Below, in pieces: positions 8,601 through 16,808 of a DNA stretch of 43,040 bases. Positions within the stretch are counted from its first letter, which is position 1, and each line of letters starts with the position of its first letter. A program made the position numbers and the translations under genes. The notes under the pieces were generated by a model. The model made no database searches and was not told where the DNA came from. It saw only the letters and a program-made list of their open reading frames with translations. Source of the stretch: Gemmatimonadota bacterium (GTDB lineage Bacteria > Gemmatimonadota > Gemmatimonadetes > Gemmatimonadales > Gemmatimonadaceae); NCBI GenBank assembly GCA_023249375.1, contig JAHFCT010000002.1:1-43040 (forward strand). Direction: 5' to 3'.

Positions 8601-8884
8601 ACGGCCAGCGCACCAATGGTCCCGCCAAAGTACTTGTCCGTGGTCGGCGCCCAGCTCATGCCGCCATCGGTGGTCTTGAACACGCCGCCGCCGGTGGTCC
8701 CCATCCAGTACTCGTAGGGGCGGCTCGCCGAACCGGCGACGGCTACTGATCGACCGCCGCGGTACGGGCCAATCTCGCGCCAGCGCAGCGCGGCAAAGGC
8801 CGTGGTGTCATACGATTGGGCGGCTGCGAAGGCCGGCAGCAGGAACAGCAGCGAACTGGCGATGATTCGGCGGGGGAACAGCAT
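5672..8884 (-). CDS. Secreted sortilin/VPS10-like BNR beta-propeller protein
   Basis: This is a 1070-residue exported protein of the WD40/YVTN/BNR-like or 'glycosyl hydrolase' annotation group common in Gemmatimonadota, Acidobacteriota and Bacteroidota. I chose the ATG at 8884 because AGAGG stands 7 bases upstream and a clean signal peptide follows (MLFPRRIIASSLLFLLPAFAAAQ). An in-frame ATG 13 codons earlier lacks these. BNR/Asp-box repeats (VFKTTDGGMSW, VWTSKDAGKTW, VFKTTDGGKTW, MKSTDGGESW, VYRSDDGGATW, WFRSRDGGKTF, LYKTTDYGKTW) form two propellers over residues 25-700. A beta-sandwich-like region and a helical tail with K/A-rich end follow. No glycosidase catalytic pair can be seen, so enzymatic activity is not supported. 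A binding or scaffolding role outside the cell is more likely. Confidence 0.85.
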   Translation of the reverse strand: MLFPRRIIASSLLFLLPAFAAAQSYDTTAFAALRWREIGPYRGGRSVAVAGSASRPYEYWMGTTGGGVFKTTDGGMSWAPTTDKYFGGTIGALAVAASNPDVVWAAGGEADIRGNTAPGDGVWTSKDAGKTWTRIAFFDVKNHTRRIRIHPTNPDIVWIGVLGHAFGPNEQRGVFKTTDGGKTWRKVLYRDANTGISDIDLDPNDANVLYAAFWRAYRTPWSLESGGAGGGIMKSTDGGESWIELTNNPGLPKGVLGKIGLAISGAKSSRVWALIEADEGGVYRSDDGGATWAKVNDERKLRQRAWYYSRIVADPKDSNIVYALNVQWFRSRDGGKTFPQNMAVPHGDNHDLWIASNDGNRMIEANDGGANVSFNGGRAWTNQGYATAQMYHVTTTNHFPYQVCGAQQDNSTLCGPSRKEGGMTIADFKDAGGGESGYIAPNPVKPDIVYAGSYGGLLTRKDLTTDLERNVSPWPDNPMGYSSEDIQYRFQWTFPIMFSPFTPTVIYAAGSQLFKTTTEGESWTIVSPPLARRDPKTMGASGGPITKDQTGVETYGVIFALGLSPVAQGLIWAGTDDGLIWITKDGGANWVNVTPKDIGDFTRVSLIDAGHFNAGTAYVSANRFQQDDFSPILYKTTDYGKTWTKIVTGLPADEFTRAIREDPKKAGLLYATTEKGVWVSFDDGGHWQSLRRNMPSVPVHDLVIKDNDLVIGTHGRSFWIMDDVAPLRQLAAAVMEKKAHLYKPSDAFRIDWGGGFRIPGAGFGGETPTGQNPPSGAVVYYQLKDPNTRVTLEFLDAKGSLIKSYSSDSTPAAPAGAAGDMEAMMRGAPRPQRLPNKTGLNQFNWNLRYADATRFDGMIFWAGNVTGPLALPGTYTVKLTAGGETQSQTFTVKADPRFKASMEDLVAQFNFLIQVRDKVSEANDAVITARDVKSQVTDRLKQAPQLGDQGKALAGKVTDVEAEIYQVKNQSSQDPLNFPIKLNNKIAALLGMAGSSPGRPPVQAMQVFKELNGKLDAQAKRMDKVYTDDLKAFNEQLKKLGLPEVTPKKKAPKVAADDDTDSGAGEKIKW

Positions 8885-9045
8885 GGCTGCCTCTCGAAAG
8901 TCGGTCGTACTGAAACGACGCATCGATAACGACAGCGCGTTTCAGCAGGTCATCGTACATTCAGTAAAGTTGGCCACTCGCGCCGCCTGAGGCGAGAGCG
9001 CCGGCCCACAGTTTCACCAACCGATCCCATCTACCATCTCCCCCG
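8885..9045. promoter_or_regulatory. Divergent intergenic region
   Basis: These 161 bases separate the divergent BNR and YncE/phosphoesterase genes and must hold both promoters. Apart from an AT-richer core around 8925-8975 and heptad-like TCTACCA/TCTCCCC just before the right-hand ATG, I see no clear -35/-10 pair. Confidence 0.4.
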
Positions 9046-11508
9046 ATGCGCCTAGTTCTCCCCGTCGCCCTGCTGCTCGCCGCCTGCAACTCCACACCAT
9101 CCTCCAAGCCAGCATCGGCGTCGCTCGACACCGGCCCAAAGCTGCTGCCCACCGGCCGAACGCTTGATCCGGCGGGTACGGTGTCAGAAGTCGGATCGAT
9201 GCCGCTGGCGATGACGCTATCGCCGAGTGGCAAGGAAGTGGTGGTGCTGCTGAATGGGTGGCGCGAGCAGGGGGTGCAGGTCGTCGATCGCGCGACGGGA
9301 CGCATTCTCCAGACGCTGCCGCAGGCGGCGGCGTTCATCGGGCTCGCATTCTCGCCCGACGGCCGCACGCTCTACGCCAGCGGCGGCAATCAGGATTGCA
9401 TCTATCGCTACGCCTGGGCCGATGGCCGGGCAACGCTGAGCGATTCGGTCGTCATCGAACCCAAGGCGGTGGGCAAGAACGGCAAGCGGTATCCGGCCGG
9501 GCTCGCGGTGTCGCCCGACGGCTCACGACTGTACGTCGCCGAGAACCTCACCGACTCGCTGGCGGTGGTGGATCTTTCATCGGCGCGCGTACTGCAGCGC
9601 TTCGGGGTGGAGCGGTATCCGTACAGCGTCGTCGTGGACGGGCAAGGCGCCGTGTACGTCTCCTCGTGGGGCGGCTCCACGGTGGCTGCCTTCACCTCGA
9701 CCGCAACGGGACTCTCGCCAGCGGGACGCATGTCGGGCGGACGGCATCCGTCGGCGATGCTGCTCAGCCGCGACGGATCGCGCCTGTTTGTCGCGTCGGG
9801 CTCCACCGATCGCATCACGGTGCTCGATCCGCGTCGCCGGCGCACCATCACGAGCATTGTCGTAACACCGCCGGGCGGGCCTGGTGAAGGTTCAACACCC
9901 AATGCGCTGGCACTCTCCGAAGACGGCACACGGCTGTTTGTGGCCGAGGCCGACAACAACGCCGTGTCGATTGTTGATCTCGCGGCGGCGACCGCGGGTG
10001 TTGCTGGTGCGAGCGGCGCCGACACCGTCTCAGGACGCGTGCCGGTTGAGTGGTACCCCACCGCGGTGATTGCGCGCGGCGACTCGCTCATCACGCTTAC
10101 CGGCAAGGGACGCGGCACCGGTCCCAACATTGCCGGTCCGCAGCCAGGCCACGGACGCGGTGATGCAGGTTTCGACAACCATCAATACACACTCGGCCAG
10201 ACCACCGGTTCGATCGTGACAACGCTGGTGGCGCGCGCTGGAGCCGCTGTGTTGGGGCCGCTCTCCGCGCGTGTCGCGCGGGCCAATCGGTGGGGCGAAA
10301 CGCGCGAGAAGTTTGTCTACCCGCCCATTGAGCACGTTATCTACATCGTCAAGGAGAATCGCACGTACGACCAGATCCTCGGCGATCTCACGCAGGCCGA
10401 TGGGGACACGTCGCTGGTCTTCTTCCCCCGCGTCGTCTCTCCCAATCATCATGCGCTCGCCGAGCGTTTCGGCATCTTCGACCGTTTTTTCGTGAATGCC
10501 GAAGCCAGCCCCGACGGGCATAACTGGTCGATGGCCGCGTACACCACGGACTATCTGCAAAAGACCGTGCCCTCGAACTACTCCAACCGGGGCCGCACCT
10601 ACGACTGGGAAGGGACCAATCGCGGACGCGAACCGGAGAACGACGACGACGTGTCGGAGCCGGTGAACGGTTACCTCTGGAACCTCGCGCAGCGCTCAGG
10701 CATCTCCTTCCGCAACTTCGGCGAGTTCGTGATTCCGCAGGACGTCAATCGCGGCGACCCCATGCCTGCCGGCTACAAGGGGAACAAGCCGTTTCTCCGC
10801 GCGCACACCAATCCGGACTATCCGTCGTTCAACATGGAGATTCGCGACCAGGTGCGCGCGGATGTCTGGCTCGCCGAACTGAGCGGGTGGACACACGTCG
10901 GTACGATGCCGCGCCTGCAGATCCTGCGGCTGCCCAACGATCACACCTCCGGCGCGCGCGCCGGCGCGCCGACGCCGCGCGCGCACGTCGCCGACAACGA
11001 CCTGGCGCTGGGCCGCATCGTCGCAGCACTCTCCAAGTCGCCCTTCTGGAAGAACACGGTGCTGTTCGTCCTCGAGGACGACGCGCAGAATGGTCCCGAT
11101 CACGTCGATTCGCATCGCTCGCCATTGATTGTCATTTCGCCGTGGAGTGCGGGCGGCGTGATCCACCGCTTTGCGAACACCACGGACGTGCTGCTCACCA
11201 TCGAGGAGATCCTTGGCCTCGGTTCACTCTCGCAGTTCGACCAGTTCGGCCGGCCGTTGCGCGACATCTGGAGCAAGAGTCCCGACCTGCGGCCGTACGC
11301 CACGCTGGTACCGGCCGTGAATCTCGATGAGGTGAATCGCGCCAACACGCGCGAAGCGCGCGAGTCGGCACGGTTGGAGCTGCGGTTCGAGGACATCGCG
11401 GACGAATCGCTCTTCAATCAGATCCTGTGGCGCACGATCAAGGGGGACGCCGTGCCGTACCCCGGCGCGCGCCGCATTCCCCTGCTCGAGTTCGCCCGCG
11501 CCAAGTGA
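9046..11508 (+). CDS. YncE-type beta-propeller and phosphoesterase bifunctional lipoprotein
   Basis: This 820-residue lipoprotein (MRLVLPVALLLAAC, Cys at 14) has two parts. Residues about 40-340 form a YVTN/YncE propeller with repeated blade ends such as LAVSPDGSRLYVAENLTDSLAVVDLSS, and similar motifs at RDGSRLFVASGSTDRITVLD and EDGTRLFVAEADNNAVSIVD. Residues about 425-800 match the phosphoesterase/alkaline-phosphatase-like superfamily: HVIYIVKENRTYDQILGDL, NAEASPDGHNWSMAAY, and the metal-site end VLFVLEDDAQNGPDHVDSHR. Substrate is unknown; phospholipid or another phosphate ester is possible. No Shine-Dalgarno sequence is seen before the ATG. The stop overlaps the next gene's GTG (GTGA). Confidence 0.85.
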   Translation: MRLVLPVALLLAACNSTPSSKPASASLDTGPKLLPTGRTLDPAGTVSEVGSMPLAMTLSPSGKEVVVLLNGWREQGVQVVDRATGRILQTLPQAAAFIGLAFSPDGRTLYASGGNQDCIYRYAWADGRATLSDSVVIEPKAVGKNGKRYPAGLAVSPDGSRLYVAENLTDSLAVVDLSSARVLQRFGVERYPYSVVVDGQGAVYVSSWGGSTVAAFTSTATGLSPAGRMSGGRHPSAMLLSRDGSRLFVASGSTDRITVLDPRRRRTITSIVVTPPGGPGEGSTPNALALSEDGTRLFVAEADNNAVSIVDLAAATAGVAGASGADTVSGRVPVEWYPTAVIARGDSLITLTGKGRGTGPNIAGPQPGHGRGDAGFDNHQYTLGQTTGSIVTTLVARAGAAVLGPLSARVARANRWGETREKFVYPPIEHVIYIVKENRTYDQILGDLTQADGDTSLVFFPRVVSPNHHALAERFGIFDRFFVNAEASPDGHNWSMAAYTTDYLQKTVPSNYSNRGRTYDWEGTNRGREPENDDDVSEPVNGYLWNLAQRSGISFRNFGEFVIPQDVNRGDPMPAGYKGNKPFLRAHTNPDYPSFNMEIRDQVRADVWLAELSGWTHVGTMPRLQILRLPNDHTSGARAGAPTPRAHVADNDLALGRIVAALSKSPFWKNTVLFVLEDDAQNGPDHVDSHRSPLIVISPWSAGGVIHRFANTTDVLLTIEEILGLGSLSQFDQFGRPLRDIWSKSPDLRPYATLVPAVNLDEVNRANTREARESARLELRFEDIADESLFNQILWRTIKGDAVPYPGARRIPLLEFARAK

Positions 11509-12536
11509 AGCACCGTCGGTGGGCGCTGGTCGCGCTCTCCTTCTTTGCCGCGTTCGCGATTTCTGCCGCGGTGGTATGGCGAGGATGGAGGCACGGCGGC
11601 GCCATACCGGCACTGCCGTGGCGCGCGCACCTGCTTGCCTTTCTGGTGTTCGTCTTCGAGACTCTCGCCCGCGCCACCAAGGTGCAGTGGGGGGCCAAGG
11701 CGCTGCGCACGCCGTTGCGATGGGTCACCGCCCTTCGTGTGAGCCTTGGCGGAGACTTTGGCGCCTCCATTACTCCGGCGCGCGCCGGCGCCGAACCCGC
11801 GCGTTTTCTCGTGCTGGCCGAGTCTGGCGTGGCCACCGCCCCCGCGCTGCTGATTCTGTTCTTTGAGTTGGCACTTGAGCTCGTTTCGCTGGTGCTCTTC
11901 TGCGCCTTTCTCGCGTTCTTTACAGTGGGCGGCGCGCAGGCCGGCGGCATGATTGGCGTGATCGGCGGCTACTCCGTGTTCATTATCGGTATTGCCGGCG
12001 CCGCGATCGTGCTTTCTGGGCGCAAGACCATTGGTCCGCCGCCCCGCTGGCTGCGGGCGCTCGGCATTCACGCGGGACGGTGGCGCGCCATCCGCCGAGC
12101 CCTGCACCACATCCGGACGCTGGTCGATGGCCTGCGGCACGCGCGCGTCGGAGCGATGTTGGTTGCCTTCGTGCTCTCGATGGCCCACGTCGCACTGCGG
12201 CTCGCCGTGCTCCCCGCGCTCATTTACGGCAGCGGCATTGCGGCGCCGCTCACGCCGCTCATCGTCTGGCCGTTGCTGCTGCTGTACGGCGGGGCCATCG
12301 CGCCCGCGCCGGGTGGCGGCGGGGCCGTTGAAATCGGATTTTCCCTCGGGCTTCGCAAGGTGCTTGGTCCCGCGGAGCTTGCCGGTGCACTGGTCTGGTG
12401 GCGATTCTACTCGTTCTACGTCTACCTGATCGCCGGTGCGATCGTGGCTGGTACCACGGTTGTGCGCGCCATCAACGGAACTGGCCGGAGCCCCCGCCGT
12501 GACCCATCCTCGTCCCTTCACGCAAGATTGGGCTGA
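11505..12536 (+). CDS. Flippase-like membrane protein (LPG synthase TM region family)
   Basis: This is a 343-residue integral membrane protein of the UPF0104/AglD2-type family, related to the transmembrane half of lysylphosphatidylglycerol synthase (MprF), which flips lipids. I chose GTG 11505 because it overlaps the previous stop as GTGA and is followed by KHRRWALVALSFFAAFAISAAVVW, the first membrane segment. The earlier in-frame start would bury 78 bases inside the phosphoesterase gene. The family hallmark is present near residue 80 (SLGGDFGASITPARAGAEPARFLVL). About 7-8 hydrophobic segments follow. A short periplasmic or cytoplasmic loop near residue 180 is basic. It overlaps the SCP2-like gene by 38 bases. 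Confidence 0.8.
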   Translation: MKHRRWALVALSFFAAFAISAAVVWRGWRHGGAIPALPWRAHLLAFLVFVFETLARATKVQWGAKALRTPLRWVTALRVSLGGDFGASITPARAGAEPARFLVLAESGVATAPALLILFFELALELVSLVLFCAFLAFFTVGGAQAGGMIGVIGGYSVFIIGIAGAAIVLSGRKTIGPPPRWLRALGIHAGRWRAIRRALHHIRTLVDGLRHARVGAMLVAFVLSMAHVALRLAVLPALIYGSGIAAPLTPLIVWPLLLLYGGAIAPAPGGGGAVEIGFSLGLRKVLGPAELAGALVWWRFYSFYVYLIAGAIVAGTTVVRAINGTGRSPRRDPSSSLHARLG

Positions 12537-12924
12537 CGCCCTCCGCGCCGCCATCAACGGCGACGCGGTATATCGCGCGAAGGCCACCAGTTGGATCTGG
12601 CCCGTCGCACTCGTGCTCGAAGCCGCGCCGGAGTTTGGCTACAGCCGGGACATTGCCGTGGAGTTCGACCTCGACCGAGGGGCGTGCACGGCCGTGCGTG
12701 TGGTCGAGCCGTCGGCCGCGACGGCGCCGTTTGTGCTGCGGGCACCGTACGCCGTGTGGAAGCGCATCGTGCGCGGTCTCACCGATCCGCTGATGGCCGT
12801 CGCGCTGCGCCAAGTGACCTTGCGCGGATCGCTTGGCACGCTGATGCTGCACGCCGGCGCAGCCAAGGCGCTCGTCGCCTGTGCGCGCGGTGTCCCGACG
12901 CATTTTCCCGATGAGGCGGACTGA
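12499..12924 (+). CDS. SCP2-like sterol/lipid-binding domain protein
   Basis: This is a small 141-residue protein. GTG 12499 was chosen because GGAG stands 8 bases upstream; the first possible start lies further inside the upstream gene and gives an unlikely N-terminus. The second half (LRAPYAVWKRIVRGLTDPLMAVALRQVTLRGSL) matches the SCP2 pattern in which xxWxxLxxGxxDPxxAxxxGxxxxxG is followed by a final hydrophobic helix. SCP2 domains bind lipids, acyl-CoAs or quinone precursors. Its coding region overlaps the flippase gene by 38 bases, so the two are likely co-translated. The assignment rests on one motif and is tentative. Confidence 0.65.
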   Translation: MTHPRPFTQDWADALRAAINGDAVYRAKATSWIWPVALVLEAAPEFGYSRDIAVEFDLDRGACTAVRVVEPSAATAPFVLRAPYAVWKRIVRGLTDPLMAVALRQVTLRGSLGTLMLHAGAAKALVACARGVPTHFPDEAD

Positions 12925-12930
12925 CTGGCC

Positions 12931-14052
12931 TTACGGCACCGCGCACGCGGATCGTGTGACGATCACCGGCACGGCGCCACGCCTGTCGTTCGTCGCCGTC
13001 ATCGCCCCGCGCCCGACGCTATCGCTCCACACAGCCCACGCCCGCAACGTCGATGTCCCCAGTGCGGGTTCGAGTCGCAGCGTGTCGGCATCCATACGAA
13101 TGAAACGCATCACGATGCCGGCGTCCGCCGCTGCGTTGGCGCTACGCACCAGATAGCACACAATGCGTTGCCGCGTTGGCGTCGCGCGCTCAGCCGCCAC
13201 GCCACCCACCGCGCGCAACGCTGGCGCGGCCATCGCCGCGGGCGTCGCGGATTTCATTGAGGTCACAGCGCTGTCGGCCACGGAGGGCTTGGCCGCCGCG
13301 GCAAACGTCTTCGCCGCGCCCGCTTGATTTGCCACACGTTCCGCCGCGATGTCCTTCGACTGCGCGTCACGCATCATCTGGATGGCGTTGCCCAGCAGCT
13401 GCGACGCGGCACGTCCCGAGTCACCGCGCATGCCCTGCCGAGTCTGTGATGCCTCGGACTGAGAGCCCACGACGCCCTGCAACGCCAACGGCGCGGGCGG
13501 CGGCGCGGCGGCGCGTGCCTCGGACGATGCGCCAGCAATCGCGTGGACGTTCGCTTCAACCGACACCGCTCGTTGCGGCGCGTCGGCCGTGCGTGGCGTT
13601 TCACGCGGCAGTGCGTTCTTCGGCGTCACGGGCGTTGGTGTGTTCAGCACAGCCTGAGGTTGTAATGCGTTCGCCGGCGTTGGCGCGTTCGCCGTCCCAG
13701 CCACAGGCGGCGCGACGCGCACCACGGGTGCGGTGGCGATGACCGGCGCCGACGAACGTTGCACCACCAACACGCTTCCACCCGCCACAATCACCACCGC
13801 GGCCGCAACCTTGGTCCACCACGGCAGCGGCCGCACGGTGCGCGGCGCCGTGCGCTGCGGAATGACGCCCGCTGGCACGTTGTCCAGCGCCGAGAGAATG
13901 CGCGACGACGCCGCCACAAATCCGCGTGCCTCGGCCACCGCGGCGGCCCATTCGGGATCAGTCGCGGCCAACTGCTCAATGCGCGCCGCTTCGTCACTCG
14001 GCAGCTGGCCGTCGAGCCAAGCGTGAATCAACCCTTCATCAGGACGCGGCAT
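12931..14052 (-). CDS. Anti-sigma factor (single-pass membrane protein)
   Basis: This 373-residue protein is the likely cognate anti-sigma factor of the ECF sigma gene just upstream. I chose the ATG at 14052, which has a GGGGG run 5 bases upstream and overlaps the end of the sigma gene by 14 bases. Residues 1-60 (EGLIHAWLDGQLPSDEAARIEQLAATDPEW) form the helical cytoplasmic domain typical of zinc-finger anti-sigma factors, but the usual HxxxCxxC zinc ligands are missing. A membrane segment spans residues 81-97 (KVAAAVVIVAGGSVLVV). The rest is a long alanine/proline/threonine-rich linker and a small C-terminal domain with CYLVRS and a final CAVP. Two cysteines in that domain could form a disulfide. 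Confidence 0.75.
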   Translation of the reverse strand: MPRPDEGLIHAWLDGQLPSDEAARIEQLAATDPEWAAAVAEARGFVAASSRILSALDNVPAGVIPQRTAPRTVRPLPWWTKVAAAVVIVAGGSVLVVQRSSAPVIATAPVVRVAPPVAGTANAPTPANALQPQAVLNTPTPVTPKNALPRETPRTADAPQRAVSVEANVHAIAGASSEARAAAPPPAPLALQGVVGSQSEASQTRQGMRGDSGRAASQLLGNAIQMMRDAQSKDIAAERVANQAGAAKTFAAAAKPSVADSAVTSMKSATPAAMAAPALRAVGGVAAERATPTRQRIVCYLVRSANAAADAGIVMRFIRMDADTLRLEPALGTSTLRAWAVWSDSVGRGAMTATNDRRGAVPVIVTRSACAVP

Positions 14053-14557
14053 GTTGCCCCCGCTGCGCACGCGCAGCCACCTGTGCCTCGTACGATTCCG
14101 CCAGGCGGCGGCGCGCGCGTGAGAGTGTCGTTCCCACGGAGCCCACGGCGACGCCGAGGATCTCCGCGATTTCCGGATAGTCGAGTCCTTCTTCCCGCAG
14201 CAGCAGCGCCTGCCGGTCGCGCTCGGCCAATGCGTCGAGTGCACGCCGTGCGTCCGCCGCGTCCAGCGCACGCTCGAGCGTGATGTCCGGTGACTCCACG
14301 TGCGCGTCACGCTGTTCCGCCGCCAACAACTCCAGATGCCGCCGGCGCCGGATGTCCTTGCGCGCTTCATCGCGCACCAGGTTGGTGGCCACGGCAAAGA
14401 GCCAGCTTCGCTCGTTCACGATGGTCTCCTGCCGCAATGCCCGCACGAACGTCTCCTGGGCAATCTCTTCGGCCCAGTCGCGATCTCCCAGCCGCCTCGT
14501 GAGGTAGCGCACGAGGGCGGCGTGGTAGGTCAGGAAGAGACGTTCGGTGTCGGACAT
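14039..14557 (-). CDS. ECF-type RNA polymerase sigma factor
   Basis: This 172-residue sigma-70 family protein has only regions 2 and 4. Region 2 covers about residues 5-75 (LFLTYHAALVRYLTRRLGDRDWAEEIAQETFVRALRQ, then WLFAVATNLVRDEARKDIRRRR). Region 4 covers 110-160 with the helix-turn-helix DYPEIAEILGVAVGSVGTTLSRARRRL. The ATG at 14557 lies 5 bases after the stop of the VIT-vWA gene. A TTG four codons earlier would start inside that stop region and is less likely. Gene order (vWA protein, sigma, anti-sigma) with overlaps implies co-transcription, and such systems usually control their own operon. Confidence 0.9.
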   Translation of the reverse strand: MSDTERLFLTYHAALVRYLTRRLGDRDWAEEIAQETFVRALRQETIVNERSWLFAVATNLVRDEARKDIRRRRHLELLAAEQRDAHVESPDITLERALDAADARRALDALAERDRQALLLREEGLDYPEIAEILGVAVGSVGTTLSRARRRLAESYEAQVAARAQRGQHAAS

Positions 14558-14562
14558 CGTGG

Positions 14563-16734
14563 CTACCAATCTCGCATGATCGCGTCGAGCATGCCGGTGG
14601 TCAGCGTGGTGTCGCCGGCCGGATCGAGCACCAGTCGCACCGCACGACCCTGCACTTCGACACGTTCGCCGAGCGTGAACGCTGCCTTCAGCTGCGGCAA
14701 GCGGGTGAGCAAGGCAAAGTACGCTTCGGAGAACGCCGCCACGCGTACCACGCGCGTTGCCGTGGGCGGCGGTGCATCCTGCCAGACCCGATCGCGCTGC
14801 GTGAACATGCGCCCCATCACAAACTGCTGCTGGTCGCGGCGCTCGCGCTGCGAATCTTCCAGCTGCGCCATGTTCTGGACGGCGCGCTGTGCCGACGCGG
14901 CCTTGGCCGCCTCAAAGGCCTGCTGCGGAGCGGGAGCCGCGGCAGCGCCGCCGATCATTCGCGTGCGCATGGCCACGTCCTTGGTCGACGTGGTGACGCC
15001 AAGTCCGTTCACTTGCATTCCCGGCTCGACCACGAGATAGGACGACAGCTCCGTTGGGATGCCGTACTTCGTGCCTAGCATGCGCAGCTCGTCGTCGAGT
15101 TCCGTCGTGCCGCCGTTGCGCCGGCGTTCGGCACTGAGCCATCCGACGCGCTGCACCGCCCACAGCCGTGCGATGAACGCATTGTCATCGGCGCGCCCCG
15201 GGAAGTCCGCCGATGTCGTCCAGCGCACCGGCCCATCAACCGAGGCACCCTCGATACTGACGGTCGCCTCGCGCCGCCCGCCGCGATACCTCGCAAAGAG
15301 CGTGAGTTCCTGCCCCGCAAACAAGTCGAAGGAACCCGAGGGCTGCAACCGGTCGAGGCGTACGCCATCCACCCGCACGTGCAGATCGGTGGCCACCGGA
15401 TTGGTGAGGCGCTGCGCGACGATGCCCACCGCGCGTTCCACGTCTTCTTCGGGACGCACGAATTGCGCCGTGCCGTGGCCGCTGAGCGCCAGTTGCTCCA
15501 ACAGCGCCGCATTCACGTCGACGCCCACGCCAAACGTGAACACCCGTTGCCGCCCGCGCAGTCGTTCGGCCAGCGCGGCGATTCTATCTGGATTGCGTTC
15601 GCCGACGGTCGGCGCGCCATCGGTCAGAAAGAGCACCACCGGCAGGCGGTTTAACGTCGTCGGTGTCTGCAGGGCCTCTTCCAGCGCGCCCGAGATGTTC
15701 GTCGAGCCCTCGGCTCTCAGTTCATCAAGAAACTGTTGCGCGGCGCGGATGTTCGGCGCGGTCGCGGCCTGCCACCCGGCGCGGAACGTGTTCACGTCGG
15801 TGCTGAAGGCGATCACGCGAAACCGGTCGGTGGGGAGCAGGCCGCCCAGCAGCGCGCGCCCCGCCTTGCGCGCCTGTTCGATCTTGGCGCCATTCATCGA
15901 ACCCGAGACATCCAGCACGAAGGTCACATCGCGCGGTGTCACCGTGCGGCTCGGCGGAGGCGGCGCGATGGTGATCATCGCGTAACCGTCCTCGCCGGCA
16001 TCGGCATGCGTGAGCACGTGCACCGACGCCGTGCGCGCCGCGCGCACCGGCACCAGCACCGTGACGACGCCGTGAACGTTGTCGGCGCGCGCGTAGCGAA
16101 GGCTGCCTTGCTCACCAGTGTCCAGGTCGTGCGTCGGCGAGAAAGCGCGCCCGAGTTCGCCCTGACTGGCGTAGCGTACTTCCAGCGTGCTGCGCGCGCC
16201 GTCATCACCGGTTCGCATCGGCGGCCGATAGTCGATGCGCAGCGCGTCGCCCTCGCGTTCGGCAATGGCGCGGAAGCGCACCACCACCGTTTTCTCTTCG
16301 CCTGGGGCGATGGGGAAGATCCGCGTGCGCAGCAGCCCCTGTCCCATCCACTCGACGAGTGCGGGATCGCGCTGGCGGCGCACGATCTCTTCATAGATGG
16401 CGCGTGCCCGGTCGGAATTCATGGTTTCGCCGGTAACCATCTCGCCGTTGATCGACAGCGCCAAGTCCTCAAACGCGGCGCGGCGGGGCAGCGGCAGCAG
16501 GTACTCGGTTTCGCCCGCCACGTTGCCGCGGTTGAGGAATCGTTCCGTGATCTCGTAGCGCACCACGCGGCCGTCAATGGTGAGCACCGCCCGGCTCGAG
16601 GTGCGCACTACCTGCGCCGCGCGCCCGCACGGCGCGCTGACACACACGATGCGGCCGTCAATGGGACCGGGACGCGGTTGCGCGGGCGAGCGAAAGGGGA
16701 GCGAAAGCAGGGACAGCAGCAGAACGTTGCGCAC
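14563..16734 (-). CDS. Exported VIT and von Willebrand factor A domain protein
   Basis: This 723-residue protein has a signal peptide (RNVLLLSLLSLPFRSPAQ) when read from GTG 16734. That start has GGAGGAG 3 bases upstream; an in-frame start 19 codons earlier has neither feature. A VIT domain (about residues 25-165: ITERFLNRGNVAGETEYLLPLP and ARAIYEEIVRRQRDPALVEWMG) precedes a vWA domain (about 265-440) with an intact metal-ion-dependent adhesion site: DVSGSMNG at 275-282, the T in GSTNISGAL, and LTDGAPTVGE. A beta-rich region and a helical Q/A-rich C-terminal part follow. Inter-alpha-trypsin-inhibitor-like proteins of this type are thought to mediate adhesion or envelope sensing. It heads an operon with a sigma and anti-sigma factor. 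Confidence 0.85.
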   Translation of the reverse strand: MRNVLLLSLLSLPFRSPAQPRPGPIDGRIVCVSAPCGRAAQVVRTSSRAVLTIDGRVVRYEITERFLNRGNVAGETEYLLPLPRRAAFEDLALSINGEMVTGETMNSDRARAIYEEIVRRQRDPALVEWMGQGLLRTRIFPIAPGEEKTVVVRFRAIAEREGDALRIDYRPPMRTGDDGARSTLEVRYASQGELGRAFSPTHDLDTGEQGSLRYARADNVHGVVTVLVPVRAARTASVHVLTHADAGEDGYAMITIAPPPPSRTVTPRDVTFVLDVSGSMNGAKIEQARKAGRALLGGLLPTDRFRVIAFSTDVNTFRAGWQAATAPNIRAAQQFLDELRAEGSTNISGALEEALQTPTTLNRLPVVLFLTDGAPTVGERNPDRIAALAERLRGRQRVFTFGVGVDVNAALLEQLALSGHGTAQFVRPEEDVERAVGIVAQRLTNPVATDLHVRVDGVRLDRLQPSGSFDLFAGQELTLFARYRGGRREATVSIEGASVDGPVRWTTSADFPGRADDNAFIARLWAVQRVGWLSAERRRNGGTTELDDELRMLGTKYGIPTELSSYLVVEPGMQVNGLGVTTSTKDVAMRTRMIGGAAAAPAPQQAFEAAKAASAQRAVQNMAQLEDSQRERRDQQQFVMGRMFTQRDRVWQDAPPPTATRVVRVAAFSEAYFALLTRLPQLKAAFTLGERVEVQGRAVRLVLDPAGDTTLTTGMLDAIMRDW

Positions 16735-16808
16735 GGTCTCCTCCGGGTGGTATTTGCCGAGGAGACGTCTGCCGCCGTGTTTCTTGCACACCGCCCGTCC
16801 GGGCGGCC

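Noticed and set aside
11418-12587. Open frame on the minus strand across the flippase-like gene
   Set aside because: It is arginine/glycine-rich with no domain, and the plus strand has clear membrane helices and a family motif.
14558-14569. TTG start four codons upstream of the sigma factor ATG
   Set aside because: It begins before the VIT-vWA stop codon, and the ATG at 14557 fits the 5-base coupling better.
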